Positions 8,824 through 17,775 of a stretch of 64,000 bases of DNA are shown here, piece by piece. Numbering within the stretch: position 1 is the first letter of the stretch; the number at the start of each line of letters is the position of its first letter. Source of the stretch: Paenibacillus albidus (GTDB taxonomy: Bacteria; Bacillota; Bacilli; Paenibacillales; Paenibacillaceae). The stretch lies in the NCBI RefSeq assembly GCF_014644435.1, contig NZ_BMKR01000020.1, forward strand, positions 1 through 64,000. Reading direction: 5' to 3'. The translations under genes and the position numbers were made by a program. The notes under the pieces are model-generated. The model was not told where the DNA came from, ran no database searches, and was given only the letters and a program-made list of their open reading frames with translations.

Positions 8824-9618
8824 TTATGCGTTCGTGGGTTGGAAAATGCTGTTTTTGTATGACATAAGCGGTGCCAGCCATACCATACCGGTTCCCCGGT
8901 AGACGTTAACCAGCCCTTCCCCCGAAGCCGCAGAGCCCATACGGGTTTTTCCGGACTTTTCGACAGTAAAGTCAAGCGAATTGGACCACATCAACGCAAA
9001 ATTCCCGTCGACCTTCAGCACATCATTCTGCAGTTCGATGACCACTGCTTCTTCGGAAGGAATCGGCGCTTCCAGGGCAAGGATGCCTTTCCCTTTGGCA
9101 CTCAGATTAAACAGTCCTTCTCCGCCCAATGCGGCAGAGGAAAGGTTCTTGCGCGCCGTGACTGCGACCTCAAGCGTGGACTCGCAGGCCAGGAACATGC
9201 CGTCATCAATAACAATATGGTCGTTGTCGACATCAATTAACCATAAATAATTATAGGTGGTTTCGAGGAGAATCGTTCCCGTGCCTTTGTAGAGTGGTTT
9301 GATGGCACTGGTCCCGGTGACTGCACTGGACATAATATTTCTCATCAACCCTCCAACCCCTTTAACCCCGGAGGTCATTTCAATATTGCCGATCATATAT
9401 TGCATTGCTCCGGCGCTCAGCATAACCTCACTGCTGTTCAGCTCGATCATAAGCTGCTTATTGCGCATGTTGCTCTTGCTCATGAAAAAGTTGGATTGGG
9501 CTTCAGCATAAGTGGTACAGCTCAAATCCTCTTTGTACTCAATGACCGAGAATCCGCCAAGCTGCTCTTTAACCACAACGTTGCTGTTATCCTTAAGATT
9601 ATTGATCGTGAAAGCCAT
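8824..9618 (-). CDS. AIM24 family protein
   Basis: A 264-residue protein of the AIM24/TIGR00266-like family, predicted to be an all-beta protein built of repeated strand pairs. Characteristic stretches are SAGAMQYMIGNIEMTSGVKG, YKGTGTILLE, DDGMFLACE and GEGLFNLSAKGKGILALE. The biochemical role in bacteria is unknown; the yeast namesake affects mitochondrial inner membrane organisation. AGGAGG lies 11 bases before the ATG. No signal peptide or membrane helix is visible. Confidence 0.85.
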   Translation of the reverse strand: MAFTINNLKDNSNVVVKEQLGGFSVIEYKEDLSCTTYAEAQSNFFMSKSNMRNKQLMIELNSSEVMLSAGAMQYMIGNIEMTSGVKGVGGLMRNIMSSAVTGTSAIKPLYKGTGTILLETTYNYLWLIDVDNDHIVIDDGMFLACESTLEVAVTARKNLSSAALGGEGLFNLSAKGKGILALEAPIPSEEAVVIELQNDVLKVDGNFALMWSNSLDFTVEKSGKTRMGSAASGEGLVNVYRGTGMVWLAPLMSYKNSIFQPTNA

Positions 9619-9741
9619 GATGTTTCATTCCTCCTGTGCCAGGTATTATTGTCGAGATGTACAGACATTCCTTCAAGGGATAGGTATTCGACAAAAAAAG
9701 GCAGATTCCTTGCTACTGCTGCCGTCTGGTCAGTTCCAAAG

Positions 9742-9990
9742 TTGCCGCTGCAAAGCCGTACATGGTAAAATAGGAGAATCTTACCTATTGGAAGGTTATG
9801 TGTGATAAACTTGTGCAGAGTAACCCCGGGATAAGTTTGCCTATTTCAAATCTAACCGCAACTAAAGTGTGACGCTCTCCGCTAAGAGAGTGGTCTTTCC
9901 TTATACCTCAAGGGATGAGTATTTTGCGGATATTCAGGCATTGCTTGATTCGATTATGGCTGCACAGACATTAGAATGTCTGTGTTTTTT
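9742..9990 (+). promoter_or_regulatory. Putative promoter plus attenuator leader
   Basis: TTGCCG (9742-9747) and TAAAAT (9766-9771) with 18-bp spacing form a possible sigma-A promoter. A 24-codon reading frame (9798-9872, ATG, weak GGAAGG close upstream) follows, then CAGGCATT (9935-9942), then a perfect 9-bp terminator hairpin with six T (9964-9990). CAGGCATT can pair with AATGTCTG of the terminator, giving a possible antiterminator. The stub gene at 10020 follows by 30 bases. The layout resembles ribosome-controlled attenuators of antibiotic resistance genes, which is inference. Apart from this I see nothing in 9619-10019. Confidence 0.4.
9964..9990 (+). terminator. Terminator hairpin in the leader of the gene stub at 10020
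   Basis: ACAGACATT (9964-9972) pairs perfectly with AATGTCTGT (9975-9983) and is followed by G and six T. Confidence 0.75.
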
Positions 9991-10019
9991 ATATTTTAGG
10001 CCGAAAAGGAGAATGTCAG

Positions 10020-10181
10020 ATGACAACACCAAAAGAATCGAGTGATGATCTGAATGTAAAATATGAACTGTTAGCCGCGGCGAAGCGGCAGGGTCTGCAC
10101 CTGAACCCGGAGCGGGTTGAAATGAACGAGTCGGGGATGGATGAATGCTGGCGGGTTGGGAAATGGATTAAAGCATTGTGA
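10020..10181 (+). pseudogene. Stub of a macrolide 2'-phosphotransferase-like gene
   Basis: A 53-codon frame starting at ATG 10020 with AAAGGAG 8 bases upstream. Residues 15-41, containing the AAAKRQGLHLNPE and NESGMD stretches, look like the extreme N-terminus of Mph-type macrolide phosphotransferases, where NESG(L/M)D is followed by the first strands of the kinase N-lobe. Here the similarity stops right after the D; the remaining tail (ECWRVGKWIKAL) fits nothing I recognise, and no kinase motifs follow. It therefore appears to be a remnant of a gene of about 300 codons, deleted internally or at its 3' end. The assignment rests on a short match, so a real small protein remains possible. Confidence 0.45.
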
Positions 10182-10247
10182 TCCTTCCGCCCGAAGTGAT
10201 AAAGTAATTCTAAGTGAGAATTGACCTATTAACCGGGAGGCAGAGTC

Positions 10248-10640
10248 ATGAGAGATGAGCTTATCGCCCAGCTGAATGCTTGGCATGAAGAAGATGAGTA
10301 CCAGCAAATCGTTGATCGGATTAAAGAAGTTCCTACAATATTGATCGATGATGAGCTTGCTGTACATTTGGGGAGAGCCCTAAATAATCTGGGACGTTAC
10401 GAAGAGGCGTTGAAGTGGTTCAAGAAGATAGCCGAACAGAGCAAAGAGGATCCGCTGTGGCATTTCCGTGTAGGGTATGCCTATTATTATCTGGACCGTC
10501 TGGACGAGGCGATCAAAGCGTTTGAAATGGCGCACAAACTGGATCCGGAGGATGAAGATACGCTAACCTTTCTGGAGTGGAGCCGGAATGAGGCGGCCAG
10601 CGCTCCTGCCGTAGCTTCTGCCGAAGATTCCGACAGCTAG
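10248..10640 (+). CDS. TPR repeat protein
   Basis: A 130-residue soluble protein with about two and a half tetratricopeptide repeats: ALNNLGRYEEALKWFKKIAE (near residues 44-63) and VGYAYYYLDRLDEAIKAFEM (near 76-95), preceded by a less regular helical pair and followed by an acidic tail rich in A, E, D and S. Such repeats mediate protein-protein contacts; the partner is unknown. GGGAGG lies 7 bases before the ATG. Followed by a good terminator. Confidence 0.85.
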   Translation: MRDELIAQLNAWHEEDEYQQIVDRIKEVPTILIDDELAVHLGRALNNLGRYEEALKWFKKIAEQSKEDPLWHFRVGYAYYYLDRLDEAIKAFEMAHKLDPEDEDTLTFLEWSRNEAASAPAVASAEDSDS

Positions 10641-10668
10641 TCCCCCTGTCGGGAATATCTATAGACAC

Positions 10669-10708
10669 AAGGCGGCCAAACTCCATTCGGAGCTGGCCGC
10701 CTTTCTTT
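10669..10708. terminator. Terminator between TPR gene and tlp
   Basis: AAGGCGGCCA (10669-10678) pairs with TGGCCGCCTT (10694-10703), with an inner CTCC/GGAG stem; TTTCTTTG follows. It lies between convergent genes and may serve both. Confidence 0.75.
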
Positions 10709-10713
10709 GTTAT

Positions 10714-10938
10714 CTATTCCTCGGCGTGAGCTGCTTCGTCTTTCACTTCTGCACGGAACCCTCTAATACTTTGTTTGCGGCGTTCATTTTTCTCTTCGAT
10801 CTGGTTGCGCTCCTCCGTGCTGATTTCAGAGGAGAATTCGTTCAAATAGTCTTCGGCTTCAAATAAATTTCGCTGAGTATTCTGAATGTTTTGCTGTAAA
10901 TGCTCAACATTATCGGCCCGGTTATCCGGTTTAGCCAT
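10714..10938 (-). CDS. tlp: Small acid-soluble spore protein Tlp
   Basis: A 74-residue hydrophilic, highly charged helical protein matching Tlp: N-terminal MAKPDNRADNVEHLQ, central NTQRNLFEAEDYL and C-terminal EEKNERRKQSIRGFRAEVKD. Tlp is a minor SASP found in spores of Bacillales, made in the forespore and degraded at germination. The ATG at 10938 has GGAGGTGA 7 bases upstream, so the longer frame to 10962 is not used. Together with the spore protein at 2304 it supports an endospore-forming host. Confidence 0.88.
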   Translation of the reverse strand: MAKPDNRADNVEHLQQNIQNTQRNLFEAEDYLNEFSSEISTEERNQIEEKNERRKQSIRGFRAEVKDEAAHAEE

Positions 10939-11101
10939 TGGTGTTTCACCTCCAGATGTCAAGTTCGCTCAGGAGAGCGCTGACTCTTAGCCTGAACGCT
11001 GCCGGGCGATTTTATGCATGAATAAATTCTGCCCCTCTTCTGCCGATATAGATAATACTGTTGCTGCATAGCAACAAGACAGATTCCGGAGGGTATGGGC
11101 G

Positions 11102-13219
11102 ATGCATAAATTAATTACACCAGTGACACACCTGATTTCCAGAATGAAGTACCGTCAGAAGTTTATCCTGCTCAGTATTTTGTTCTTGTTTCCGCTCGTT
11201 TTTCTATTAACAATCTGGCTGCGCAATTTAGGGGAGGAAATCCGGTTCGCCCAGAAGGAAACAGAAGGCGTGAAATACATTGAAGCCCTGATGCCCTATA
11301 TGTTGCAGCTACAGCAGCACCGTGGTCTGGCTAACAGCATTTTGAATGGGGAGACCGCCTCTGAGGCCCGGCTCAAGACCGTCAAACAGGAGCTTGCAGG
11401 AAGTATCGCTATGATCGACAAGATTCAAATAGAACATGGGGATGTGGTATCTGCCAATGAGACCTGGGAAGAACTGAAGAAGGATTGGAGTGTGCTGGAA
11501 AAAGAAACACTGACACTCACCCCTACTGACAGTTTTGAGAGACATACTGCATTAATAGAAAAAATGCTGGAGCTGCTCACCTTGGCAGCCGATAACTCGG
11601 GGCTGACTTTGGACCCTCAAATTGACACGTTTTACCTGAACGAGGTCATGTCTAAACAGCTTCCCGGTATAATGGAATACACTGCCCGGTCACGGGGCCA
11701 GGGAAACGGCATTCTGGCGCGGAAGCAATTAACCCGTGATGAGCAGGTCAACTTAATGCTCTATAAGGATAAGATCGAGAATAACATATTAAATTTAGAA
11801 AAGGCGTTATCCAAGGCGATTGGTTATAACTCATCCTTGGCAGAATCGGTTCAGGGTTTAGGGACAGATGCCACGGGTGCCATCAGGGATTATCTGAAGA
11901 TCATGGATGCACAGTTGATTCGGTCAACATCCTTAACCATGAAGCCGGAGGATTTTTTTGCCAAAGGAACCGCCACTCTGGAGAAGGCAAATGTTCTGTT
12001 CACCGGCACAGTGAAGGAGCTTGACCGGCTCTTAAATGAACGTGTGGATTCCCTTTCAACCGAACGGCTCACGATGCTCCTGATGCTTGCAGTGACCCTT
12101 CTGCTGGTAACGGCGGTATTCCTGGCCTTCTATTCCAATGTAATTATGACGATCAGGGAGTTGCAACGCGAAGCTGAACGGATTGCAGCGGGGGATCTGA
12201 GCCGCAGGGTAGCGCTTCAAACAAAAGATGAATTAAGCCTGGTAGGCGATTCCTTCAACGTGATTCTGCAATCCTTGAATGGGCTGTTGAAGAATAACCA
12301 GGAGATTTCCGAGCAAGTGGCCGCGTCGTCCCAACAGCTGAGTTCGGTCTCTAATGAGTCCTCGCAGGCGATGCAGCAGATTGCACTGGCAGTAGGCGGG
12401 ATTGCCGAGGGTGCAGAGCTCCAACAGGCCGGTGCAGCCGAGAACAATACCGCCCTGCAGGAAATGTCCGTGGGGATCAACCGGATTGCGGAAGCTTCTG
12501 CGGAAGTAGTAGAGGGAGCCGCAACAGCCGTCACCCGTGCCCTCTCGGGTGCCGGTAAACTCCGGATTGCGGTGGAACAGATGCAGCAGATTCAAAGTTC
12601 AGTTTCACATTCAAGTGATACCGTACGTTCCCTGGACGAACGTTCACAAAGAATTGATGAACTTACTACCATTATTATGGACATTTCTTCCCAGACTCAG
12701 TTGCTTTCCTTGAATGCCAACATTGAAGCTGCGCGGGCCGGAGAATATGGCAGGGGGTTTGCCGTAGTCGCTACTGAGGTGGCGAAACTGGCAGACCAGT
12801 CCAAACAATCGGTAGAGCATATCACGGGTGTGGTGGAAGAAATCCGCAGCCTAATCGCCCAGGTGCAGCAGGCGATGGGACAGACCAGCTCCGAAGCCAA
12901 GCAGGGGTTAATGATGATCAGACAAGCAGATGAAGAAATTCTGCTGATGAAAGAGGCTATCCAGCAGGTTACCGGCCAAATTGAAGAAGTCTCTGCGGCT
13001 GCCGAGCAATTATCGGCAGGGACCGAGCAGGTAGCGGCAGCATTCGCCGATTCGACCAATATCTCCCGGCAAGCGGCGGAGGAAGCCGTGTCCATGGCCG
13101 CAGCTACCGAACAACAGCTGGCATCGATGGAAGAAGTGCAGGCGTCCTCGGAGTCGCTCAGCAGCCATGCCATCAAGCTGCAGGAGGAATTAGCCAGGTT
13201 TACACTGGCTGTGGAATAA
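11102..13219 (+). CDS. Methyl-accepting chemotaxis protein
   Basis: A 705-residue transmembrane chemoreceptor. Membrane segments lie near residues 21-41 and 322-345, enclosing a long helical sensor region of about 280 residues that contains [15 protein letters not shown], reminiscent of helical NIT/HBM-type sensor domains. A HAMP domain follows (about 345-398, [11 protein letters not shown]), then the cytoplasmic signalling hairpin with the conserved tip in [15 protein letters not shown] (near 530-545) that contacts CheA/CheW. The ligand is unknown. GGAGGG lies 8 bases before the ATG. Monocistronic. Confidence 0.92.
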   Translation: MHKLITPVTHLISRMKYRQKFILLSILFLFPLVFLLTIWLRNLGEEIRFAQKETEGVKYIEALMPYMLQLQQHRGLANSILNGETASEARLKTVKQELAGSIAMIDKIQIEHGDVVSANETWEELKKDWSVLEKETLTLTPTDSFERHTALIEKMLELLTLAADNSGLTLDPQIDTFYLNEVMSKQLPGIMEYTARSRGQGNGILARKQLTRDEQVNLMLYKDKIENNILNLEKALSKAIGYNSSLAESVQGLGTDATGAIRDYLKIMDAQLIRSTSLTMKPEDFFAKGTATLEKANVLFTGTVKELDRLLNERVDSLSTERLTMLLMLAVTLLLVTAVFLAFYSNVIMTIRELQREAERIAAGDLSRRVALQTKDELSLVGDSFNVILQSLNGLLKNNQEISEQVAASSQQLSSVSNESSQAMQQIALAVGGIAEGAELQQAGAAENNTALQEMSVGINRIAEASAEVVEGAATAVTRALSGAGKLRIAVEQMQQIQSSVSHSSDTVRSLDERSQRIDELTTIIMDISSQTQLLSLNANIEAARAGEYGRGFAVVATEVAKLADQSKQSVEHITGVVEEIRSLIAQVQQAMGQTSSEAKQGLMMIRQADEEILLMKEAIQQVTGQIEEVSAAAEQLSAGTEQVAAAFADSTNISRQAAEEAVSMAAATEQQLASMEEVQASSESLSSHAIKLQEELARFTLAVE

Positions 13220-13261
13220 GGACAATCGGAGATTGCTATTGTATGTTCAGCACTAGTACAG

Positions 13262-13450
13262 TGTTCTAATGTATATAGTACCTCAGAATGGTTAAAACGA
13301 GGCCCAAACATCCATCATGATGTATTTTGTACATTCAAAGGATAGCCATAAGGCACTTTTCGGCTAATGCTGCGGTTCCTGCTGCACCAAATACACTAAA
13401 ATCCTAAAACGAGCCTTCTTTTGCCCATCCTGATGTATAAAGTGCACTCT
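13262..13450. repeat. Degenerate 51-bp-spaced palindrome array (family B, copy 1)
   Basis: Four related 16-20 bp imperfect palindromes of the type TGATGTATTTTGTACATT begin at 13267, 13318, 13380 and 13431, with intervals of 51, 62 and 51 bp. The core is two arms close to TGATGTA and TACAT(C/T)A around an A/T loop. The array fills most of the non-coding region 13220-13597 between the chemoreceptor and the MerR gene. The same family recurs at 34970-35152. Confidence 0.7.
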
Positions 13451-13597
13451 AGCGATCTCCGCCCTAGGCTTATAGCGTGTTGAACCCTGCCGCAGCTTCC
13501 TGGGGACTAACATTGTAACTGAATTTAAACGCTCATTGGGGATTTCGGTTGACTGTCCCCTTGGGGAGGGGTCCACAATGAAGCTGAGGTGATGGCA

Positions 13598-14506
13598 TTG
13601 CTTATACATGAGCTCTCGAAATGCTGTAAAACAACCAAAAAAGCCATAAGTTATTATGAACAGCAAGGGTTACTGGACGTTAAATACAACCAGAGCGGAT
13701 ACCGGGTATATAACGATAACGATGTGAAGAAGTTGAAGGAGATTACCATCCTGAGAAGGCTTTGTATAACTGTTGCTGAGATTAAGGATATTATGGCGAG
13801 TGAGGACAAACATCAAGCTTTGCAGAAGGTTCAGGTGAACAAGGAATTTCAGCTGCGGCAGATGAAAGCCCAGGTTGCTGGACTTGCGGTATTGCTGGCA
13901 AGCCATGAAGCGATTGAACAATCTTTTGATGAAATTGAACAACTGCTGGACGACAATATGCTGATCAAAGACAAGTTGTTGCAGTCCTTCCCAGGGAACT
14001 ATGGAAGATATTTGTATATCCATTTCGGAAAGTTTCTTGAGGATAAGATAGAGAGCCCGGAGCAGATTGCTGCCTTCAACCGGATCATGGAGTTTTTGGA
14101 TAATCTCCCGGCTCTGGAGTTTCCGGAGGAGCTGGAGAAGTATGTGAGCGCTGTATACGATTCATTGCAGGAGGCTGACGTACGGGAGATGGATGAACAT
14201 ATGGAGGCAATGCTGAGTGACTTTGACCGTTATCTGGAAGCTCAGCAGACCATGCTGGCGGATTATCTGGAATACCGCAGCTCCGAGGCCTTTCGCACAA
14301 GCCCTGCATACAGGATGCAGCAAATGATCATGGAGTTTCAAAAAAATAGCGGGTATTACGATATTTTTATCCCCAATCTAAAAATAGTAAGTTGCGCCTA
14401 CAGCCAGTACGAAGAAAAGCTGCGTACAGCCAATGAGAAGCTGCTGGCTGCCTATCCGCAAATGTCCGCCCTGTCTCCCGGCCGGCCTTCAACCGTTCAG
14501 GAATAA
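13598..14506 (+). CDS. MerR family transcriptional regulator
   Basis: A 302-residue regulator with a MerR winged helix in residues 1-70 (IHELSKCCKTTKKAISYYEQ, then SGYRVYNDNDVKKLKEI), a coiled-coil region and a helical C-terminal domain of about 180 residues rich in E, L and M, unlike the GyrI-type effector domain. The ligand is unknown. The TTG at 13598 is chosen because GAGGTGA lies 6 bases upstream and MerR proteins start just before this helix; GTG 13589 and ATG 13592 are in frame but overlap the Shine-Dalgarno. It could regulate chrA, 119 bases downstream, but nothing proves this. Confidence 0.83.
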   Translation: MLIHELSKCCKTTKKAISYYEQQGLLDVKYNQSGYRVYNDNDVKKLKEITILRRLCITVAEIKDIMASEDKHQALQKVQVNKEFQLRQMKAQVAGLAVLLASHEAIEQSFDEIEQLLDDNMLIKDKLLQSFPGNYGRYLYIHFGKFLEDKIESPEQIAAFNRIMEFLDNLPALEFPEELEKYVSAVYDSLQEADVREMDEHMEAMLSDFDRYLEAQQTMLADYLEYRSSEAFRTSPAYRMQQMIMEFQKNSGYYDIFIPNLKIVSCAYSQYEEKLRTANEKLLAAYPQMSALSPGRPSTVQE

Positions 14507-14610
14507 CTTTATTGAGGAGCCACAGTCTCCTGTTCTTGACTCCGAATTCATATAATCAGGTGATTGAGCTTACATAGTTCAGTTATATTGAGAAGAGAAG
14601 AATCAAGAAA

Positions 14611-14623
14611 AGGAGCTGCTCCT
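14611..14623 (+). promoter_or_regulatory. Ribosome binding site inside a small palindrome before chrA
   Basis: AGGAGC-T-GCTCCT is a perfect inverted repeat that includes the AAGGAG Shine-Dalgarno, ending 2 bases before the chrA ATG (14626). The hairpin could mask the site, although a one-base loop means that some inner pairs must open. Confidence 0.4.
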
Positions 14624-14625
14624 CT

Positions 14626-15837
14626 ATGGAACACAGCAAGCAAGAGACAGTGCAGGGAACGCCCAAAGGGCGGATAGCTGCTCTTCTGGAGGTACTGGGA
14701 GTTTCGACCAAGCTGGGACTCACCTCCTTTGGAGGGCCAGTGGCACATTTGGGATACTTCCATAATGAGTATGTCCGCCGCCGGAAATGGATGGATGAAC
14801 AAAGCTATGCCGACTTGGTAGCGCTCTGCCAGTTCCTTCCCGGACCGGCCAGCAGCCAGGTTGGCATTGGAATTGGGGCTGTAAGAGCAGGGCTGCTTGG
14901 AGGTCTGGTGGCCTGGATCGGCTTCACTTTGCCCTCTGTGATAGCTTTGGTGGCTTTTGCCTTCCTGCTTCAGGGGTATGATGTTGCGGGCGCAGGCTGG
15001 ATTCATGGACTGAAGATCGTCGCTGTAGCCATTGTGGCCCAGGCCATCCTGGGCATGGGCCAGAAGCTGGCTCCTGACCGGACCAGAGCAACTATCGCCG
15101 TTGCTGCCGCAGTGATATCGTTGACATGGCATACAGCCTACAGCCAAGTTCTGCTCATTATAGCTGCTGGTGCGGTAGGTTGGTGGTTATATCGGAAGAA
15201 AACGGCAGAACCCGGGCCGGCGCTCCACATTGCCATTAGCCGGACCTTTGCTGTCTGCTCGCTGATCCTGTTTGCCGTTCTGCTTATCGCCCTCCCGCTT
15301 CTCAGATCTGCGGGGGAGGCAGGCGGCGGGCTGGCGCTGTTTGACAGCTTTTACCGCTCGGGATCTTTGGTATTTGGCGGAGGGCATGTGGTCCTTCCGC
15401 TCCTGGAACGAGAGGTTGTTCCGGCAGGATGGGTTAGCGGGGAGGATTTCCTCGCAGGTTACGGGGCCACACAAGCTGTCCCGGGGCCATTGTTCACCTT
15501 TGCAGGGTACCTTGGAGCCATGGCTGGAGGATTGCCGGGAGCAGCCGTTGCTACACTGGCCATTTTCCTGCCGGCTTTTCTGCTGGTGGTCGGTGCCCTG
15601 CCATTCTGGAACGGATTAAGAAGCAGCCCGGCCGTTCAGGGGGCACTTATGGGGATCAATGCGGCGGTGGTCGGTATCCTGCTGGCGGCGCTTTATGATC
15701 CGCTGTGGACTACCGCTATTCTGGGCCCGCTGGATTTTTCGCTGGCGCTGATTTTGTTTGTGTTGCTGGTCTTTTGGAAGCTTCCGCCCTGGATGGTGGT
15801 ACTTGCCGGTGCTGCGGGAGGGATGCTCCTGGGGTAA
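14626..15837 (+). CDS. chrA: Chromate transporter, long-chain ChrA
   Basis: A 403-residue inner membrane protein of the CHR superfamily, which exports chromate in exchange for or driven by ion gradients. Two homologous CHR halves are present: the first begins with LGLTSFGGPVAHLGYF and has FLPGPASSQ, the second has GSLVFGGGHVVLPLLE and ATQAVPGPLFTF, the hallmark repeated FGG and PGP motifs. About ten hydrophobic helices are visible. Long-chain ChrA proteins are typically about 400 residues, as here. Two hairpins follow at 15915 and 15996. Confidence 0.9.
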   Translation: MEHSKQETVQGTPKGRIAALLEVLGVSTKLGLTSFGGPVAHLGYFHNEYVRRRKWMDEQSYADLVALCQFLPGPASSQVGIGIGAVRAGLLGGLVAWIGFTLPSVIALVAFAFLLQGYDVAGAGWIHGLKIVAVAIVAQAILGMGQKLAPDRTRATIAVAAAVISLTWHTAYSQVLLIIAAGAVGWWLYRKKTAEPGPALHIAISRTFAVCSLILFAVLLIALPLLRSAGEAGGGLALFDSFYRSGSLVFGGGHVVLPLLEREVVPAGWVSGEDFLAGYGATQAVPGPLFTFAGYLGAMAGGLPGAAVATLAIFLPAFLLVVGALPFWNGLRSSPAVQGALMGINAAVVGILLAALYDPLWTTAILGPLDFSLALILFVLLVFWKLPPWMVVLAGAAGGMLLG

Positions 15838-15914
15838 GTGGCTTTCTCATAAGTAACCTTTCTGTTCTACTGGATAAGACCGTCTTGTCCTGTTTAATCC
15901 CTGCCAAAAGCAGC

Positions 15915-15965
15915 AGAGCAGCGAAGCTCCCGTTACCCGGAGAATCGCTGCTCTTTCATTTTTGG
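15915..15965 (+). terminator. Terminator of chrA
   Basis: AGAGCAGCGA (15915-15924) pairs perfectly with TCGCTGCTCT (15945-15954), then a T-rich run. Confidence 0.8.
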
Positions 15966-15995
15966 TCATCGGCGGCTTGTTTCAGCCGATTATGG

Positions 15996-16027
15996 GCGAG
16001 GGTAAGCTGCTCGCCCTCGCAATTTTT
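15996..16027 (+). terminator. Second hairpin downstream of chrA
   Basis: GCGAGGG pairs with CCCTCGC (to 16020) and AATTTTT follows. It stands between the chrA terminator and the repeat array and may be a backup terminator. Confidence 0.5.
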
Positions 16028-16096
16028 CCAGCTCTCGAAGCTGGAATCTACGGGAGTCCCGGTTGTTCTACAGTTGGCCGGGAGGAAGAGATGCGT

Positions 16097-16388
16097 CCCA
16101 AATCCGCGCCGGGCGCCCCACGAGAGGCAAAAATGCCTCTCTTTCGGCCCAAATCCGCGCCGGTCACCCCACGAGAGGCAAAAATGCCTCTCTTTCGGCC
16201 CAAAGCCGCGCTGGGCGCCCCACGAGAGGCAAAAATGCCTCTCTTTCGGCCCAAAGCCGCGCTGGGCGCCCCACGAGAGGCAAAAATGCCTCTCTTTCGG
16301 CCTAAAGCCGCGCCGGGCGCCCCATGAGAGGCAAAAATGCCTCTCTTTCCGCCCAAAGCTGCGCCGGGCGGTCCATGAGAGGCATTTT
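16097..16388. repeat. 51-bp tandem repeat array, family A, copy 1
   Basis: Five full 51-bp units begin at 16121, 16172, 16223, 16274 and 16325, with a partial unit before and a truncated core at 16376. Each unit starts with the perfect palindrome GAGAGGCAAAAATGCCTCTC (8-bp arms, AAAA loop) followed by about 31 bp of GC-rich linker (TTTCGGCCCAAAGCCGCGCT...). Because 51 is a multiple of three and the unit lacks stops, several frames stay open through the array; these are not taken as genes. It lies between the convergent chrA and DUF2252 genes. Confidence 0.92.
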
Positions 16389-16425
16389 GATGTTGGTGTT
16401 TATTGTGGACACTCGGGGAATAAAG

Positions 16426-17775
16426 TTACTGCTGTTGCTGGACCCCGAAGCTCTCCTGGACCCATTCGCAGAACATGCTATAGTCTTTCTCCACCTGGCC
16501 GGCATAAGCATAGGCCCAGTGGGAGAGATGACGGGCGAAAGCATCCGGGTCCGGGCCCATGGCCTTGGCAATTTCCTTCTCGCTATGATAAGGCAGAAGT
16601 CCATTGTCTACATCCGCATCGGCCCGGGCATGCATTTTGGCTGTCAGGCTGCCCATGACCTCAAGCACCCGGAGCATGTCCTCTGCGGTTGCGATGTCCT
16701 TTGGCTTCAGCCTTTTTTTATAAGGAGAACGTTCTCTTACATAGAAATGCCGTCCTTCCATCGTCAGAAAGCCCAGATAAGGGTCCGCCTTATGATGCAT
16801 GGCCTGCTGTGTAGCGGTCACGCGTTTGCCTTGATGCCCGAAATAGTCCCAGAAGGACTCTGAATATGGCATGAAATAAGCCGGAACGGGAACGCGTACC
16901 TCTTTGACTTCAAGCACGGTGTCGTCATCCTCAGCTTGCTCCAGGCCCCCCTCAATCAGGATATAATAGCGGTCCAGCCCGATGGATGCCGTGCCAGAGC
17001 CGTGTTTGACGGCAATGTCTTTGATCCTGTAGTGCTCTTCATTTCGGCTCCCGGTAACGACGGTCTCTGTATAGAAACCCCAAGCCTTCTCCAGCAGATC
17101 CTGCTCGGATGAAGCGGGGACCGTCAGCTCGGAATTCTCCAGGAAGACCCGGCCATCCTGCATCTGGGCAGTCACCTTCTCCAGGAAATGAGCTTGTCTG
17201 CGCTTCTCCAGCTTACGAAGAAGTTTCTTCACCGGACCTTTGGCCGTACCCTCGTGGATCACAAAATCTGCAGGGTCATCTTTGCCTTGGCAGAAGCGGC
17301 GGATTTGCTTGGCGTACGAGTGAACGAAATGTTCGATTAAGCTGAGCTGCAGGTCTTTCCCGTGGCCGAACTGGCGGGCTACCAGCGCAATGCTCCCTGC
17401 CATCCGCAGCAAATCATACAAATAAGAGCCGACATATCCCTCGTCAAAATCATTGACGTCATAGACAATTTGACCGTCTTCACTGCGAAAAGCGCCGAAA
17501 TTCTCGAAATGCAGATCTCCCTGAATCCAGGTAGGCCGATCCTCTGGGGTGTGGTAAGGAAAATACTGTCTGGTAGCATCGAAATAAAACAGATACGCAT
17601 TGCCGCGATAAAATAAAAACGGACTCTGAGACATTTTAAGATACTTTTCGGCCCGCTTTTCCGGGCTCAGTCCCATGAGATTGCCGTCGAATTCATCGAA
17701 CATAGAGATCAGTAAATCTTTGCGGAGTTTGTTGCGTGTACGAATGACCCCGTCGGTTATGGATGGACTAATCAT
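16426..17775 (-). CDS. DUF2252 family protein
   Basis: A 449-residue protein of the DUF2252 family, related in fold to aminoglycoside-phosphotransferase-like kinases. The motif WIQGDLHFENFG (near residue 83) resembles the catalytic HGDxxxxN loop and VYDVNDFDEGYVG (near 104) resembles the metal-binding D segment. FYRGNAYLFY near residue 55 is also typical. The substrate is unknown. AAGGGAG lies 7 bases before the ATG. It is monocistronic and faces chrA across the repeat array. Confidence 0.87.
   Translation of the reverse strand: MISPSITDGVIRTRNKLRKDLLISMFDEFDGNLMGLSPEKRAEKYLKMSQSPFLFYRGNAYLFYFDATRQYFPYHTPEDRPTWIQGDLHFENFGAFRSEDGQIVYDVNDFDEGYVGSYLYDLLRMAGSIALVARQFGHGKDLQLSLIEHFVHSYAKQIRRFCQGKDDPADFVIHEGTAKGPVKKLLRKLEKRRQAHFLEKVTAQMQDGRVFLENSELTVPASSEQDLLEKAWGFYTETVVTGSRNEEHYRIKDIAVKHGSGTASIGLDRYYILIEGGLEQAEDDDTVLEVKEVRVPVPAYFMPYSESFWDYFGHQGKRVTATQQAMHHKADPYLGFLTMEGRHFYVRERSPYKKRLKPKDIATAEDMLRVLEVMGSLTAKMHARADADVDNGLLPYHSEKEIAKAMGPDPDAFARHLSHWAYAYAGQVEKDYSMFCEWVQESFGVQQQQ

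Noticed and set aside
9869-10045. A 58-codon frame from GTG 9869 through the leader terminator
   Set aside because: It runs straight through the terminator hairpin into the stub gene and shows no recognisable protein motif; treated as leader sequence.
16097-16388. CRISPR array
   Set aside because: Units are contiguous and identical over their whole 51 bp, with no unique spacers and no cas genes in the window.
15705-16658. Long open frames across the 16.1 kb array on both strands, encoding 17-residue repeats such as RGKNASLSAQSRAGRPT
   Set aside because: A 51-bp unit without stops keeps several frames open at once; no ribosome binding site fits, and the frames overlap the chrA and DUF2252 genes.
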